Below, in pieces: positions 42,150 through 52,068 of a stretch of DNA of 64,000 nucleotides. This DNA is from UKL13-3 sp943369665. GTDB lineage: Bacteria; Bacteroidota; Bacteroidia; UKL13-3. Position numbers and translations under genes: made by a program. Position 1 is the stretch's first letter; each line of letters begins with the position of its first letter. The stretch covers positions 1 through 64,000 of the forward strand of contig CALRNX020000001.1 in NCBI GenBank assembly GCA_943369665.1, in the 5' to 3' direction. The notes beneath the pieces are model-generated. The model had not been told where the DNA came from, ran no database searches, and saw only the letters and a program-made list of their open reading frames with translations.

Positions 42150-44918
42150 ATGGAGAAAATAATTGGATTGATGTTGCTACAGGTGTTTCTGTCGTTTGCT
42201 GCGAATGCTGCAACGATAAAAGGCCGTATTGTAGATGTGAATGACGAGGCAGCTATTGGGGCAATGATCACAATTGACGAGATTATCCATATTCATGATG
42301 CGGCAGGGCTTGATGGAACCTTTCGTTTAACAAACATTCCTATAGGGGTCTATCATCTCAAAATAACCTATGTGGGCATGAAATTGTACAAACAAACGAT
42401 CACAGTTGGCGATGAATCACAAACGATTACCTTAAATGTAAAGTTAGAATATACTACAGCAACAATGGAAGATGTAACCGTTGTTGCTAAAAAAGATGAA
42501 AGCGCTGACCATACTGCAAGGAAACTTGAAAAAAACTCCGACAAAATTGTCAATATTATTTCGGGTAAAACCATTCAGCTATCACCTGATATAACGGTAG
42601 CGAATGTGGTACAACGTGTTTCGGGTGTTTCGATTGAACGCAACAGCAATGGTGATGGACAATACGCGATTATTCGCGGTATGGACAAACGTTACAACTA
42701 TACATTGGTGAATGGGGTTAAAATTCCCAGTCCTGATAATAAATACCGCTACGTTCCCCTCGATATCTTCCCTGCCGAATTATTGGACAGGCTTGAAGTA
42801 TATAAATCCCTCACTCCGAATATGGAAGGTGACGCTATTGGAGGTGTGGTGAATATGGTGATGAGAGATGCTCCGGATAAATTTTATGTGAGCGCAAACA
42901 TAGCCACAGGTTACAGTGAATTGTTTATTGACAGATCCTTTGAATCTTATAACAACAGTGCCATCAATACACAATCACCTTATGAAGAACATGGCAAAAC
43001 ATATCGGGCAACAGTGAATGATTTTCCAACGGATTTGGTGGATTACCAGTTAAACGCTCCCCCACCCAATATGATTGCAGGCCTGGCCATTGGAAACCGT
43101 TTTTGGAATAAACGATTGGGTGTAATGGTAGCTGGAAGTTATCAAAACACCTATCGCGGAAGCAATAGCCTGTTCTTTGAAAGCGACAATGTAGATACTA
43201 ACAAGGTGGTGGTGATTAAGGAAATGAATACCCGTTATTATTCTGAGCAACAAAAACGCTTGGGTGTACATACCAAAATCGACTACCGCTTTAAAAGTCC
43301 ACGACACCATTTACAGTGGTACAATGCTGCAATGGATTTGCAAAATATTCAGGTACGCAATACTACCAATGTGAATTACAGTGCGGGTTACGACAAAACA
43401 ACCGGTGATGCCAGCATGGCTTTTGATATGCGGTCGCGTTTAATCAGGCAAAAAATATACAATTCTACATTACAGGGTGAACATCATTTGTTTTCCAATT
43501 TAACCGTTAACTGGTCTGCTGTGTATTCGCTTGCTACCAGCCAAACCCCCGACAATACAAAACTTTCCTTTTACGGAAAAAGAGAAGACGGCATCGATAG
43601 CATGCTGTATGTTGATCAGATGTCGAGGCGATGGGAACACAACTCCGACCGGGACTTGAGTGGGTATACCAGTTTGAATGATAAGCACCATGTTGGTAAA
43701 AGCAAAATGGAATGGGAAGTTGGAAGTATGTATCGCCAAAAAACCAGGAAAAACTTTTACAATAACTATACCCTTAAACCCAATGTTTCACATCAGCATG
43801 ATGTATGGCAAAAGGACTTTACAAGCTTTACACAAATTCAGTGGACAGTGCAAAATCCTCAAGGAAGTGTTGGTCAAGCTTTAACCTATGATGCTTCGGA
43901 AAACATAACCGCTGTTTATGCGATGATGAAATGGGATGTATGGAAAATAAATTTTGTGGCAGGTGCAAGGATGGAACATACCAATCAAGGATATGAATTG
44001 TTATACCCCGCTGGCGAACAGTATCCAGTAGGTGAACAGATTTATACGGATTTATTGCCCAGTGTGCAGTTGAAATACAAAATTGTAAACAACCATTTTT
44101 TGAAAGGCACGTATTACAAAGCGATTAATCGTCCCGGCTTCTTTGAAATTGTTCCATACCGTGTTACCAACGAAGAATACGCAGAGCGGGGAAATCCAAA
44201 TTTAAAACGAGCCATTGCCGATAATATTGATTTGCGTTACGAGTGTTTTCCAAGCCCAAATGAACAACTCATGTTGGGGGTGTTTTACAAAAAAATTAAA
44301 GACCCTATTGAATACACCCTTCAACCTGATGTACTAAGGGGGCAAAACATTTATTACACCCCGGGTAATTTTGGAACAGCAGTGAATTACGGTTTAGAAA
44401 TTGACGTGATCAAGTACTTGAAAAATTTCGGACTTAAAGCTAATTACACTTATACAAACTCAACTATTACCACCACGAAATCAAAACGAATTCGCAATGA
44501 CCAGGGAAACCTTGAACTGATTTCGGTGGAACAAACACGTCCCCTTTACGGGCAATCCAATCATATAGCGAATGCAGCATTGCTGTACAAGAGCCTGAAG
44601 CATGGTGTTGATGCACAACTTGCCTGGAACTATACAGGAGAACGCATCAATACTGTAGCTCAATTTGTAGACAGTGACCTGTGGCAAAAAGCATTCACGC
44701 AAATGGATGCATCGGCCGAAAAAACCTTTAAAGGAGGGTTTACCGTTTTTGCCAAAATAAACAACCTGCTCAATACTCCTATGGAAGTATATGTGAAAGG
44801 AAATAATCCACAAAACAATTATAAACCGGAGCAAGGAGGCGATCATACCTTGATCAGAAGAGACTATTATCAACGCTCTTACATGATCGGGGTTCGTTGG
44901 AAATTACACACAACCTAA
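42150..44918 (+). CDS. TonB-dependent receptor with carboxypeptidase-like N-terminal domain
   Basis: 922 residues. Signal peptide (about 1-21), carboxypeptidase-regulatory-like beta domain (about 23-95, TIKGRIVDVNDEAAIGAMIT), plug (about 130-250; VVQRVSGVSIERNSNG, IIRGMDKRYNYTLVNGVKIP, GDAIGGVVNMVMR) and a C-terminal 22-strand barrel ending in the aromatic YMIGVRWKLH. It imports a ligand through the outer membrane using TonB energy. No SusD is adjacent. The lipoprotein and phytase genes directly downstream suggest inositol phosphate or released phosphate as ligand. Confidence 0.92.
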   Translation: MEKIIGLMLLQVFLSFAANAATIKGRIVDVNDEAAIGAMITIDEIIHIHDAAGLDGTFRLTNIPIGVYHLKITYVGMKLYKQTITVGDESQTITLNVKLEYTTATMEDVTVVAKKDESADHTARKLEKNSDKIVNIISGKTIQLSPDITVANVVQRVSGVSIERNSNGDGQYAIIRGMDKRYNYTLVNGVKIPSPDNKYRYVPLDIFPAELLDRLEVYKSLTPNMEGDAIGGVVNMVMRDAPDKFYVSANIATGYSELFIDRSFESYNNSAINTQSPYEEHGKTYRATVNDFPTDLVDYQLNAPPPNMIAGLAIGNRFWNKRLGVMVAGSYQNTYRGSNSLFFESDNVDTNKVVVIKEMNTRYYSEQQKRLGVHTKIDYRFKSPRHHLQWYNAAMDLQNIQVRNTTNVNYSAGYDKTTGDASMAFDMRSRLIRQKIYNSTLQGEHHLFSNLTVNWSAVYSLATSQTPDNTKLSFYGKREDGIDSMLYVDQMSRRWEHNSDRDLSGYTSLNDKHHVGKSKMEWEVGSMYRQKTRKNFYNNYTLKPNVSHQHDVWQKDFTSFTQIQWTVQNPQGSVGQALTYDASENITAVYAMMKWDVWKINFVAGARMEHTNQGYELLYPAGEQYPVGEQIYTDLLPSVQLKYKIVNNHFLKGTYYKAINRPGFFEIVPYRVTNEEYAERGNPNLKRAIADNIDLRYECFPSPNEQLMLGVFYKKIKDPIEYTLQPDVLRGQNIYYTPGNFGTAVNYGLEIDVIKYLKNFGLKANYTYTNSTITTTKSKRIRNDQGNLELISVEQTRPLYGQSNHIANAALLYKSLKHGVDAQLAWNYTGERINTVAQFVDSDLWQKAFTQMDASAEKTFKGGFTVFAKINNLLNTPMEVYVKGNNPQNNYKPEQGGDHTLIRRDYYQRSYMIGVRWKLHTT

Positions 44919-44966
44919 AACTCAATAATCAAATAAAAACCAAAACAATTTAACCAACTCAAATTT

Positions 44967-46274
44967 ATGAAAAACCTGAAAAAAATGTTTTACGCGCTGG
45001 CAATTACTGGAGCTGTATTGACCGGTTGCAAGAAAGAAGAAACTGAAAAGGTAGATAATACCACCAGTACAACATCATCAACCACACCCAATACACCAAC
45101 TACACAAACGGTTTCGGGTGCAGTAGAAGGAACCTGGACCAAAGGGTCAACGATTAAAGTGGCCGGATCTATTTATGTTGATAAAGGCAAAAGTTTAAAA
45201 ATAGAAGAAGGAGTAACAGTATTGTTTGATGCTGATGTAATGCCAGAGTTCATTGTAAAAGGAAATTTGTATGTGATCGGTACTGCAGCAAGTCCTGTAA
45301 AATTAACCGTTGACGAATCTAAAAAAGCAGCAGCTCCTTATGGTTCATTATGGGGTGGAATTATTTGCTCGCCTGATGTACAGGAATTGGTTATAACACA
45401 TGCCATCATTGAATATGGAGGTGCCGTTACAACCGAAGAGTCGATGGCTGTGAAAGAAGGCCTATACAAAGCTGATGAGCCGGGGGAGCATGTTCCTGCA
45501 GTGTACATGGTAAACCCTGATACCAAATTAGTGTTTACAAACAATACGATTAATCACTTTGCCGAAGATGTTATGTATATTGAAGGTGGTAAGTTGCTGA
45601 TTAGCAACAATACTTTTTACACCAACGGGCAAACAGGTGGAGAAGCCATCAATTTAAAATCAGGGGTAACAGCTGATGTGGCATTTAACCTGGTTTACAG
45701 CCAAAGCACCAATTTCTTAAAACTATCAAACGGAGGAGATAAACAACCTCAAACACATGTTGTTGCTTACAATAATACTGTAGTGAATGTTGGCTGGAGA
45801 TACGCTAAAGTTAAAGGCGGATCTGTGTATCTTGAAGAAGGCGTTCGTGTTGATCTGTTTAACAATCTTTTTGCCAATAACCGTTGGGGTATTAAAGAAG
45901 ATATTGAAGATGGAAGAGACTCTCGTTCAACCATTGATTACAACTACTTCTTTGGTGCGGATGCTACATCTGCTGCACAATTCCAACCTGACTCTGCCAA
46001 TGGGATCCTATCTCCCGGAACTCATGGTATTTTAGGCGCAACTGCCGGGGATAAAGATCCAAAATTTGTAAGCTTCCCTATAACCACAGGCATTGGTAAG
46101 GAGGTAGCATTTAATGCAAGTTGGGACTTTCACTTGCAAGCGGGTTCACCAGCAATTGGTAAAGGTAAAGCAGACTTTGCCCAATCGCATTGGAAAAGTG
46201 GTATCACTGTTGGAGGTGTTACCTATACCTCACCCTCTCCTACCGATTTTATTGGCGCTTTCGGAGCAAACTAG
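44967..46274 (+). CDS. Lipoprotein with right-handed beta-helix-like repeats
   Basis: 435 residues. Lipobox ITGAVLTGC (Cys21), a Thr/Ser-rich linker (about 30-50), then a repetitive beta region: GTWTKGSTIKVAGSIYVD, GNLYVIGTAASPVKLTVD, LVITHAIIEYGGAV, FTNNTINHFAEDVMYIEGG, NTVVNVGWRYAKV, FNNLFANNRWGI. This resembles parallel beta-helix proteins found beside TonB receptors. It starts 48 bases after the receptor gene. Likely surface-exposed and part of the same uptake system; binding partner unknown. Confidence 0.75.
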   Translation: MKNLKKMFYALAITGAVLTGCKKEETEKVDNTTSTTSSTTPNTPTTQTVSGAVEGTWTKGSTIKVAGSIYVDKGKSLKIEEGVTVLFDADVMPEFIVKGNLYVIGTAASPVKLTVDESKKAAAPYGSLWGGIICSPDVQELVITHAIIEYGGAVTTEESMAVKEGLYKADEPGEHVPAVYMVNPDTKLVFTNNTINHFAEDVMYIEGGKLLISNNTFYTNGQTGGEAINLKSGVTADVAFNLVYSQSTNFLKLSNGGDKQPQTHVVAYNNTVVNVGWRYAKVKGGSVYLEEGVRVDLFNNLFANNRWGIKEDIEDGRDSRSTIDYNYFFGADATSAAQFQPDSANGILSPGTHGILGATAGDKDPKFVSFPITTGIGKEVAFNASWDFHLQAGSPAIGKGKADFAQSHWKSGITVGGVTYTSPSPTDFIGAFGAN

Positions 46275-46352
46275 TTTTTCATCAACAACGTTTTCATACA
46301 TTTGGAATAGCAGCAATGTTATTCCATTTGGTATGGAACACATACGATTAAT

Positions 46353-47438
46353 ATGCAACAATATAAAACAAGTGTATTGCTATTTGCGGTGCTGGGTTTG
46401 GCAATGAGCTGTAAAGACACCCCAACACCGTCAACATCATCAACAATGGCAGATACTGCCAAACTATCGCCCGTAGTTATTACCGAGCAGGTAAATTACG
46501 ATACCGATGATCCCGCTATTTGGATCAACCCAAATGATCCTGCACAAAGTCTGATTATTGGTACCGACAAAGAAACGGATGGAGGAGTTTTTGTATTTGA
46601 CCTAAAAGGAAAATTGGTGAACAAAGTTGTAGGGTTAAAACGCCCAAACAATGTTGATCTGGCGTATGGTATGGTATTGAGTGGTAAATCTACCGACATA
46701 TTTGTGGCTACCGAACGTGAGACCAATAAGATTCGTATTTACTCATTACCTGATTTAAAACCGCTGGACAATGGGGGAATAGAAGTATTTGCAGGTGAAA
46801 GTCAACGTGACCCAATGGGTATTGCATTATATACTTCTCCCACAGACAAGCATATCTATGCAATCGTAGGACGTAAAACCGGACCGAGTGGAAGTTATTT
46901 ATGGCAGTACAAGTTGGAAGATGATGGTAAAGGAAATATCAAAGGAACGGTGGTGCGTAAATTTGGTAACTACAGTGGTAAAAAAGAAATAGAAGCTATT
47001 GCCGTAGACAATGAGACGGGGTATATTTATTACTCAGACGAACAGTATGGTGTACATAAATATTATGCTCAACCGGATAGTGGGAATACCGAAATTGCAT
47101 TGTTTGGTCAACAAGATTTTAGTGAAGATATTGAAGGTATTTCCATCTACAAACATGCAGATGGTACCGGATATATTCTTGTTTCAGACCAACAGGCTAA
47201 CAAATTTGTGGTATACCCACGTGAGGGCATGAACGGGAATCCGAATGCACATATCAAAATTACAACGATACCTGTATCAACGGAAGAAAGTGATGGTTCA
47301 GACGTTACCAATGTTCGTTTAAATGATCAATACCCTCAAGGAATGTTTGTGGCCATGAGCAACGGAAAAGTTTTTCATTATTATGATTGGCGTGATATTC
47401 AACATAAAATAAGTAGTGCTCTTCAAGCAAAAAAATAA
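46353..47438 (+). CDS. Beta-propeller phytase (lipoprotein)
   Basis: 361 residues. Lipobox VLGLAMSC (Cys18). The mature protein matches 3-phytase/BPP enzymes: NYDTDDPAIWINPNDPAQSLIIGTDK, GGVFVFDLKGKLV, RPNNVDLAYGM, FVATERETNKIRIY, DPMGIALYT, EIEAIAVDNETGYIYYSDEQYGVHKY, DIEGISIYKHADGTGYILVSDQ. Many acidic residues in these blades bind calcium. It hydrolyses phytate to lower inositol phosphates and phosphate, here outside the inner membrane. It completes the receptor/lipoprotein/phytase operon and is followed by a terminator. Confidence 0.9.
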   Translation: MQQYKTSVLLFAVLGLAMSCKDTPTPSTSSTMADTAKLSPVVITEQVNYDTDDPAIWINPNDPAQSLIIGTDKETDGGVFVFDLKGKLVNKVVGLKRPNNVDLAYGMVLSGKSTDIFVATERETNKIRIYSLPDLKPLDNGGIEVFAGESQRDPMGIALYTSPTDKHIYAIVGRKTGPSGSYLWQYKLEDDGKGNIKGTVVRKFGNYSGKKEIEAIAVDNETGYIYYSDEQYGVHKYYAQPDSGNTEIALFGQQDFSEDIEGISIYKHADGTGYILVSDQQANKFVVYPREGMNGNPNAHIKITTIPVSTEESDGSDVTNVRLNDQYPQGMFVAMSNGKVFHYYDWRDIQHKISSALQAKK

Positions 47439-47467
47439 CTTTTGTTTGATAAGGATTAAAACTTCAG

Positions 47468-47506
47468 AGGGCTGATGGTTGTATGTTCAACATCAGCCCT
47501 TTTTTA
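47468..47506 (+). terminator. Terminator of the phytase operon
   Basis: AGGGCTGATG (47468-47477) pairs with CATCAGCCCT (47491-47500), followed by TTTTT. Confidence 0.85.
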
Positions 47507-47557
47507 TATACATCGATGTTTGTATTTTTAACAAGATTTCAATCTTAGCTTATTATC

Positions 47558-48409
47558 ATGACCAAACCGAGTGTATCGCATATTCATATTGTAAAGGTAA
47601 ACCACAACCAAACGGAACAAACTGTTGATTTGCTTGCTGTGGAAGAACCGTTGGAGATCCGCATTGGATTTGGTTCTTCGGATGATCGGCAGCAAAAGAA
47701 TATTTCGGTTACGATGCGCACTCCCGGAAATGATTTTGAATTGGCATTGGGTTTTTTGTTTACAGAAGGCATTATCGGATCTGTGAATGATATTTACAAA
47801 ATACAATACTGCACCGAGGCCAATACGATTGAAAACAAGGAAAACATTGTTCGGGTTGAATTAAACCCGGAGGTTGAAACAGACTTTAGCAAACTTCAAC
47901 GAAACTTTTATACAACGAGCAGCTGCGGGGTTTGTGGGAAAGAAAGTATTGAAGCCGTTAGAACTTGTTGGCAGTCCACAGTCATTGGTCAGCAGTTTGT
48001 TGTCTCTCGGGAGGTGATTGTTTCATTACCCGATAAATTAAGAGCCCGGCAAAATGTTTTTGAACATACGGGTGGATTACACGCTTGCGCGTTGTTTGAT
48101 CTGGAAGGAAACCTGCAACTGTTGCGCGAAGATGTGGGCAGGCATAATGCACTGGATAAATTGATCGGAGCCACATGTGATGCGAAATTTACTGCCGTTT
48201 CAAAAGCCGAAAGCATTCTCCTGTTGAGCGGTCGGGCAAGCTTTGAATTACTTCAAAAATCCGCAATGGCCAATATTCAAATGGTGTGTGCAGTTGGTGC
48301 TCCCAGTAGTTTAGCTGTTCAGATGGCCGAAGAATTCGGTATTACGCTTATTGGTTTCCTGCGAGGCGAAAGGTTTAATATTTATACCCATCCCGAACGC
48401 ATTATCTGA
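47558..48409 (+). CDS. fdhD: Formate dehydrogenase accessory sulfurtransferase
   Basis: 283 residues, normal length. TTSSCGVCGKESIEA carries the CxxC pair (about Cys122 and Cys125) that passes sulfur from the cysteine desulfurase IscS to the bis-MGD cofactor of formate dehydrogenase. Other signatures are EEPLEIRI, TMRTPGNDFELALGFLFTEG, HTGGLHACALFD, REDVGRHNALDKLIG and LLSGRASFELLQKSA. Formate dehydrogenase itself is not in the window; the NTPase-MobA fusion upstream belongs to the same cofactor pathway. Confidence 0.95.
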   Translation: MTKPSVSHIHIVKVNHNQTEQTVDLLAVEEPLEIRIGFGSSDDRQQKNISVTMRTPGNDFELALGFLFTEGIIGSVNDIYKIQYCTEANTIENKENIVRVELNPEVETDFSKLQRNFYTTSSCGVCGKESIEAVRTCWQSTVIGQQFVVSREVIVSLPDKLRARQNVFEHTGGLHACALFDLEGNLQLLREDVGRHNALDKLIGATCDAKFTAVSKAESILLLSGRASFELLQKSAMANIQMVCAVGAPSSLAVQMAEEFGITLIGFLRGERFNIYTHPERII

Positions 48410-48489
48410 AGTATTGATTGCTTGACAAATATTTAATATGGGATTAACCCCTTAATGATTAACTTGCTATTAGTTAAAAATAAAGCATT

Positions 48490-50202
48490 ATGGCAAATGT
48501 TTCCCGCAGGGCTTTTTTTAAAGATGCCGTATCTGCTGCGCTTGCAGATACAAAAGAAAAATCAATTGATTATAAGGATCCATCCAATACTGTATTACCA
48601 AGGCATTTGGCCAAAACTTCTACAGGAATAGATACCTACGCAGGAACTTTTGGAGAAGCTGAAAAGCTGCATTTATTGCGCAGAACTCTTTTTGGCGTAA
48701 CCAAAGCCGATATGGATTTTTTTGCAAGCAAAACAATGGAAGAAGCTGTTGACTATTTATTAAATATTCCAAACACAGCCCCTGCTCCACCGCTCAACAA
48801 TTATGGAAACAATGCCAATACTCCCGACTCAGAAATTCCTTTCGGGCAAACCTGGGTAAATGCTGCAGCAAATCCTCAATTGGAGTTTATCCGGATTGAT
48901 TCATTTAAGGCTTGGTGGACTTCATTAATCGTAAATCAACAACGAGATTTAACGGAGAAGATGACCTTGTTTTGGCACAACCATTTTGCAACCGAAACTG
49001 TTACTGTGCAAGATTCGCGCTACGTATACAAACATCATTCTTTGCTAAGAGCCAATTGTTTGGGAAACTTTAAAACCCTGGTAAAAGATATAACCATTGA
49101 TCCGGCAATGTTGGTATACCTTAATGGTGAACAAAATACCAAAAATGCTCCCGATGAAAACTATGGAAGAGAATTGCAGGAATTGTTTACTGTAGGTAAA
49201 GATTTAGCGCAACATTATACCGAAAGTGATGTGAAAGCAGCAGCACGAGTGCTCACAGGTTGGCGAAACAACCGTTTGGCTATCAATTCCTTTTTTGATA
49301 GTTCGAAACATGATACAACCGATAAACAATTTTCGTCCTTTTATAACAATACCGTTATAAAAGGACGTTCAGGTGCAAACGCAGGAATAGATGAATTGAA
49401 TGATTTGATGGACATGATTTTTGCACAGCAAGAAGTTTCGAAATACATCTGCCGAAAATTGTACCGTTATTTTGTGTATTACGTCATAGATGAAACAGTA
49501 GAAACCAATGTAATAGAGCCATTGGCCAAGCTTTTCAGAGACAATAATTATGATATAAAAGTGGTGGTAAGCAAGTTGCTTAAAAGCGAACACTTTTTCG
49601 ATCCATTAAATATGGGTTGCATAATTAAACAGCCTGTTGACCAATTGATGGGTTCGAGCCGGACGATGATGCTCCAATTCCCTTCTTCAAGTAATATTAC
49701 AACACAATACGCACATTGGTTATACTTACAGCAATTCACTTATTTATGCGGACAAAATATTGGTGATCCGCCAAATGTAGCCGGGTGGCAAGCTTTTTAT
49801 GAAGATCCTCAGTTTTATGAATTATGGATTAATTCCGACACCTTGCCCAAACGGAATTTGTGGAATGATGTGATGTTGTATGTAGGGTACAAACGCAATT
49901 CTTTTACCTTAATGTATGATGTAATTGCTTTTGCCGATCAGTTTGCCAATCCGCAAGACCCTAATTTATTGATTAATGATATGTCGAAACTGTTTCATCC
50001 CGTTCCGCTATCGCAAACGAGTAAAGACACTATTAAAATTGCCTACTTACTATCGGGTCAACTTACCGATAGTTATTGGACGGATGCCTGGAACACTTAT
50101 AAAGCGAATCCTTCGGATGCCAACGCAAAAAAGGCAGTTACGGATAGATTACAGGCTATGCTCAAACATTTTTTCGGACTTGCTGAATACCAGCTTTGTT
50201 AA
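48490..50202 (+). CDS. DUF1800 family protein
   Basis: 570 residues. The N-terminus SRRAFFKDAVSAA could be a weak Tat-like signal but is not clearly cleaved. DUF1800 signatures: HLLRRTLFGVTKADMDFF, MTLFWHNHFAT, YLNGEQNTKNAPDENYGRELQELFTVG, VLTGWR, ICRKLYRYFV, VAGWQAFYEDP. The function of DUF1800 is unknown; it occurs nearly always next to a DUF1501 gene, as here (58 bases downstream), and many pairs are exported. Confidence 0.88.
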   Translation: MANVSRRAFFKDAVSAALADTKEKSIDYKDPSNTVLPRHLAKTSTGIDTYAGTFGEAEKLHLLRRTLFGVTKADMDFFASKTMEEAVDYLLNIPNTAPAPPLNNYGNNANTPDSEIPFGQTWVNAAANPQLEFIRIDSFKAWWTSLIVNQQRDLTEKMTLFWHNHFATETVTVQDSRYVYKHHSLLRANCLGNFKTLVKDITIDPAMLVYLNGEQNTKNAPDENYGRELQELFTVGKDLAQHYTESDVKAAARVLTGWRNNRLAINSFFDSSKHDTTDKQFSSFYNNTVIKGRSGANAGIDELNDLMDMIFAQQEVSKYICRKLYRYFVYYVIDETVETNVIEPLAKLFRDNNYDIKVVVSKLLKSEHFFDPLNMGCIIKQPVDQLMGSSRTMMLQFPSSSNITTQYAHWLYLQQFTYLCGQNIGDPPNVAGWQAFYEDPQFYELWINSDTLPKRNLWNDVMLYVGYKRNSFTLMYDVIAFADQFANPQDPNLLINDMSKLFHPVPLSQTSKDTIKIAYLLSGQLTDSYWTDAWNTYKANPSDANAKKAVTDRLQAMLKHFFGLAEYQLC

Positions 50203-50260
50203 TGGTTATTGAATTACTCAGGCATTAATTAACTCATTAACGGCATAACGAATAAAAAGA

Positions 50261-51838
50261 ATGAAAAGGAAAGATTTTTTACTAAAAAGTATTGCAGGAG
50301 GATTGGCTCCTGTTATTATAAATGGTTTGGGTGTAAAAGCATTTGCTGAAAACCCGTTGATGCAGTTTTTGGGTAAGGCCGATCATGAAGATAGGGTGCT
50401 TGTGCTCATTCAACTGAATGGTGGAAATGATGGTATCAATACCGTTATCCCATTAGACCAATACAGCAATTTAACAGCAGTACGAAACAATATTGCAATT
50501 GCTCAAAACAAAGTGTTGAGCATGGAAGGAACCTCTGCAACAGGTTTGCATCCTGCTTTAGGTGAACTCCGAAATTTGTATAATAATGGGAATGTAAGCA
50601 TCATTCAAAGTGTGGGTTATCCCAATCCAAACTATTCACATTTTAGGGCAACCGATATTTGGCTTACAGGAAGTGATTCCGATCAGACATTGGAAACAGG
50701 TTGGATGGGGCGTTACCTCGACCAAAAATATACAGGCTTCCCTGATGGTTATCCCAATAGTACTTTCCCCGACCCACCCGCAATACAAATAGGATATTTA
50801 ATTTCTCCAGCATTTCAGGGAGCGGAGGCATCACTTGCCATGAGTATTACCGATCCTACTTCGTTTTACCAATTTGTAACGGGCACTGTAGATCAAGCAC
50901 CCAATACTCCTGCCGGACACGAGCTTACTTTTTTGCGATTGGTAGCGCAACAAACCCAGTTGTACTCAGCCGTAATAAAAACAGCAGCTGAAAAGGCATC
51001 AAACCTATCTGCTTTATACCCTGCTGCCGGCCAAAATTCATTGGCAGATCAATTAAAAATTGTTGCCCAACTCATTGCCGGAGGCTTGCAAACCAAAGTG
51101 TATATGGTAAGTCTCAATGGATTTGATACCCATTCTCAACAGGTAGTTTCGGGCGCTACCGAAACCGGAACACATGCAAAATTGTTGTCTCAAATTTCGG
51201 TTGCAGTAAATGCTTTTCAGGATGATTTGAAAAAACTGAATATAGCTGATAGGGTTTTGGGAATGACTTTTAGTGAGTTTGGCAGACGCATTATTTCCAA
51301 CGAAAGTTTAGGAACCGACCATGGTGCGGCTGCTCCATTGTTTTTGTTTGGCACAAAAGTAAATGGAGGCTTACTAGGCACCAATCCTACTATTCCCGGT
51401 AATGCGACAGTTGATGATAATATCCCAATGCAGTATGATTTTCGCTCGGTGTATGCTACCATTTTAAAAAACTGGTTTGGAGTAACCGATGTGGAACTAA
51501 ACAATACAATGCTCAACCAATATCCCGTTTTAAATTTTATCAATACCAGCTCAACTGGTATAACCGAGCAAGATTGGATTGACCATAACAGTGTTTCGAA
51601 CTACCCTAATCCGTGCAACGAATACACGAATATTTCATTTAACAGCAAAGGTGGTTTAATGCGTATTTGTTTGTACGATACCCAAGGAAAATTATTACAA
51701 GTGGTAAACGAAGCCACCTATCCTGAAGGTAAAATGGAAATACACATAAGCACGGTAAATTTGCCCGTGGGATTGTATTATTACCAAATACAACAAGGTA
51801 ACGCACAGGTAATGAAAAACTTTTTGGTGAGTCGGTGA
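50261..51838 (+). CDS. DUF1501 family protein with T9SS sorting domain
   Basis: 525 residues. The start KRKDFLLKSIAGGLAPVI resembles a Tat-type signal without a twin arginine. DUF1501 motifs: VLIQLNGGNDGINTVIPL, ALGELRNLYNNGNVSIIQSVGYPNPNYSHF, TGWMGRYLDQK, GFDTHSQQ, MTFSEFGRR, TDHGAAAPLFLFG. This group is related to alkaline phosphatase/sulfatase-like folds, activity unknown. The last 75 residues (NYPNPCNEYTNISF, YDTQGKLL, LPVGLYYYQI) are a T9SS sorting domain, so the protein is sent to the surface. Paired with the DUF1800 gene. Confidence 0.9.
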   Translation: MKRKDFLLKSIAGGLAPVIINGLGVKAFAENPLMQFLGKADHEDRVLVLIQLNGGNDGINTVIPLDQYSNLTAVRNNIAIAQNKVLSMEGTSATGLHPALGELRNLYNNGNVSIIQSVGYPNPNYSHFRATDIWLTGSDSDQTLETGWMGRYLDQKYTGFPDGYPNSTFPDPPAIQIGYLISPAFQGAEASLAMSITDPTSFYQFVTGTVDQAPNTPAGHELTFLRLVAQQTQLYSAVIKTAAEKASNLSALYPAAGQNSLADQLKIVAQLIAGGLQTKVYMVSLNGFDTHSQQVVSGATETGTHAKLLSQISVAVNAFQDDLKKLNIADRVLGMTFSEFGRRIISNESLGTDHGAAAPLFLFGTKVNGGLLGTNPTIPGNATVDDNIPMQYDFRSVYATILKNWFGVTDVELNNTMLNQYPVLNFINTSSTGITEQDWIDHNSVSNYPNPCNEYTNISFNSKGGLMRICLYDTQGKLLQVVNEATYPEGKMEIHISTVNLPVGLYYYQIQQGNAQVMKNFLVSR

Positions 51839-52068
51839 TCGTTCATCGTTATTGAGTTACAAGCCTATAGGCCATAGTCGATGGTAGAGTGTGCATGTAA
51901 AGGATGGATTATGTGGCCAGTATACCACACCAAGTAAGGTGTTGATATGCATCAGCATGACTCTAGAACAACATCTATCACAGAGCATCAACACCATTAA
52001 ATCATTTCACAAATCGAATATCAGAAATCACAAATCTTTCCTACTTTGCACTCAAAATCTATTGACGC

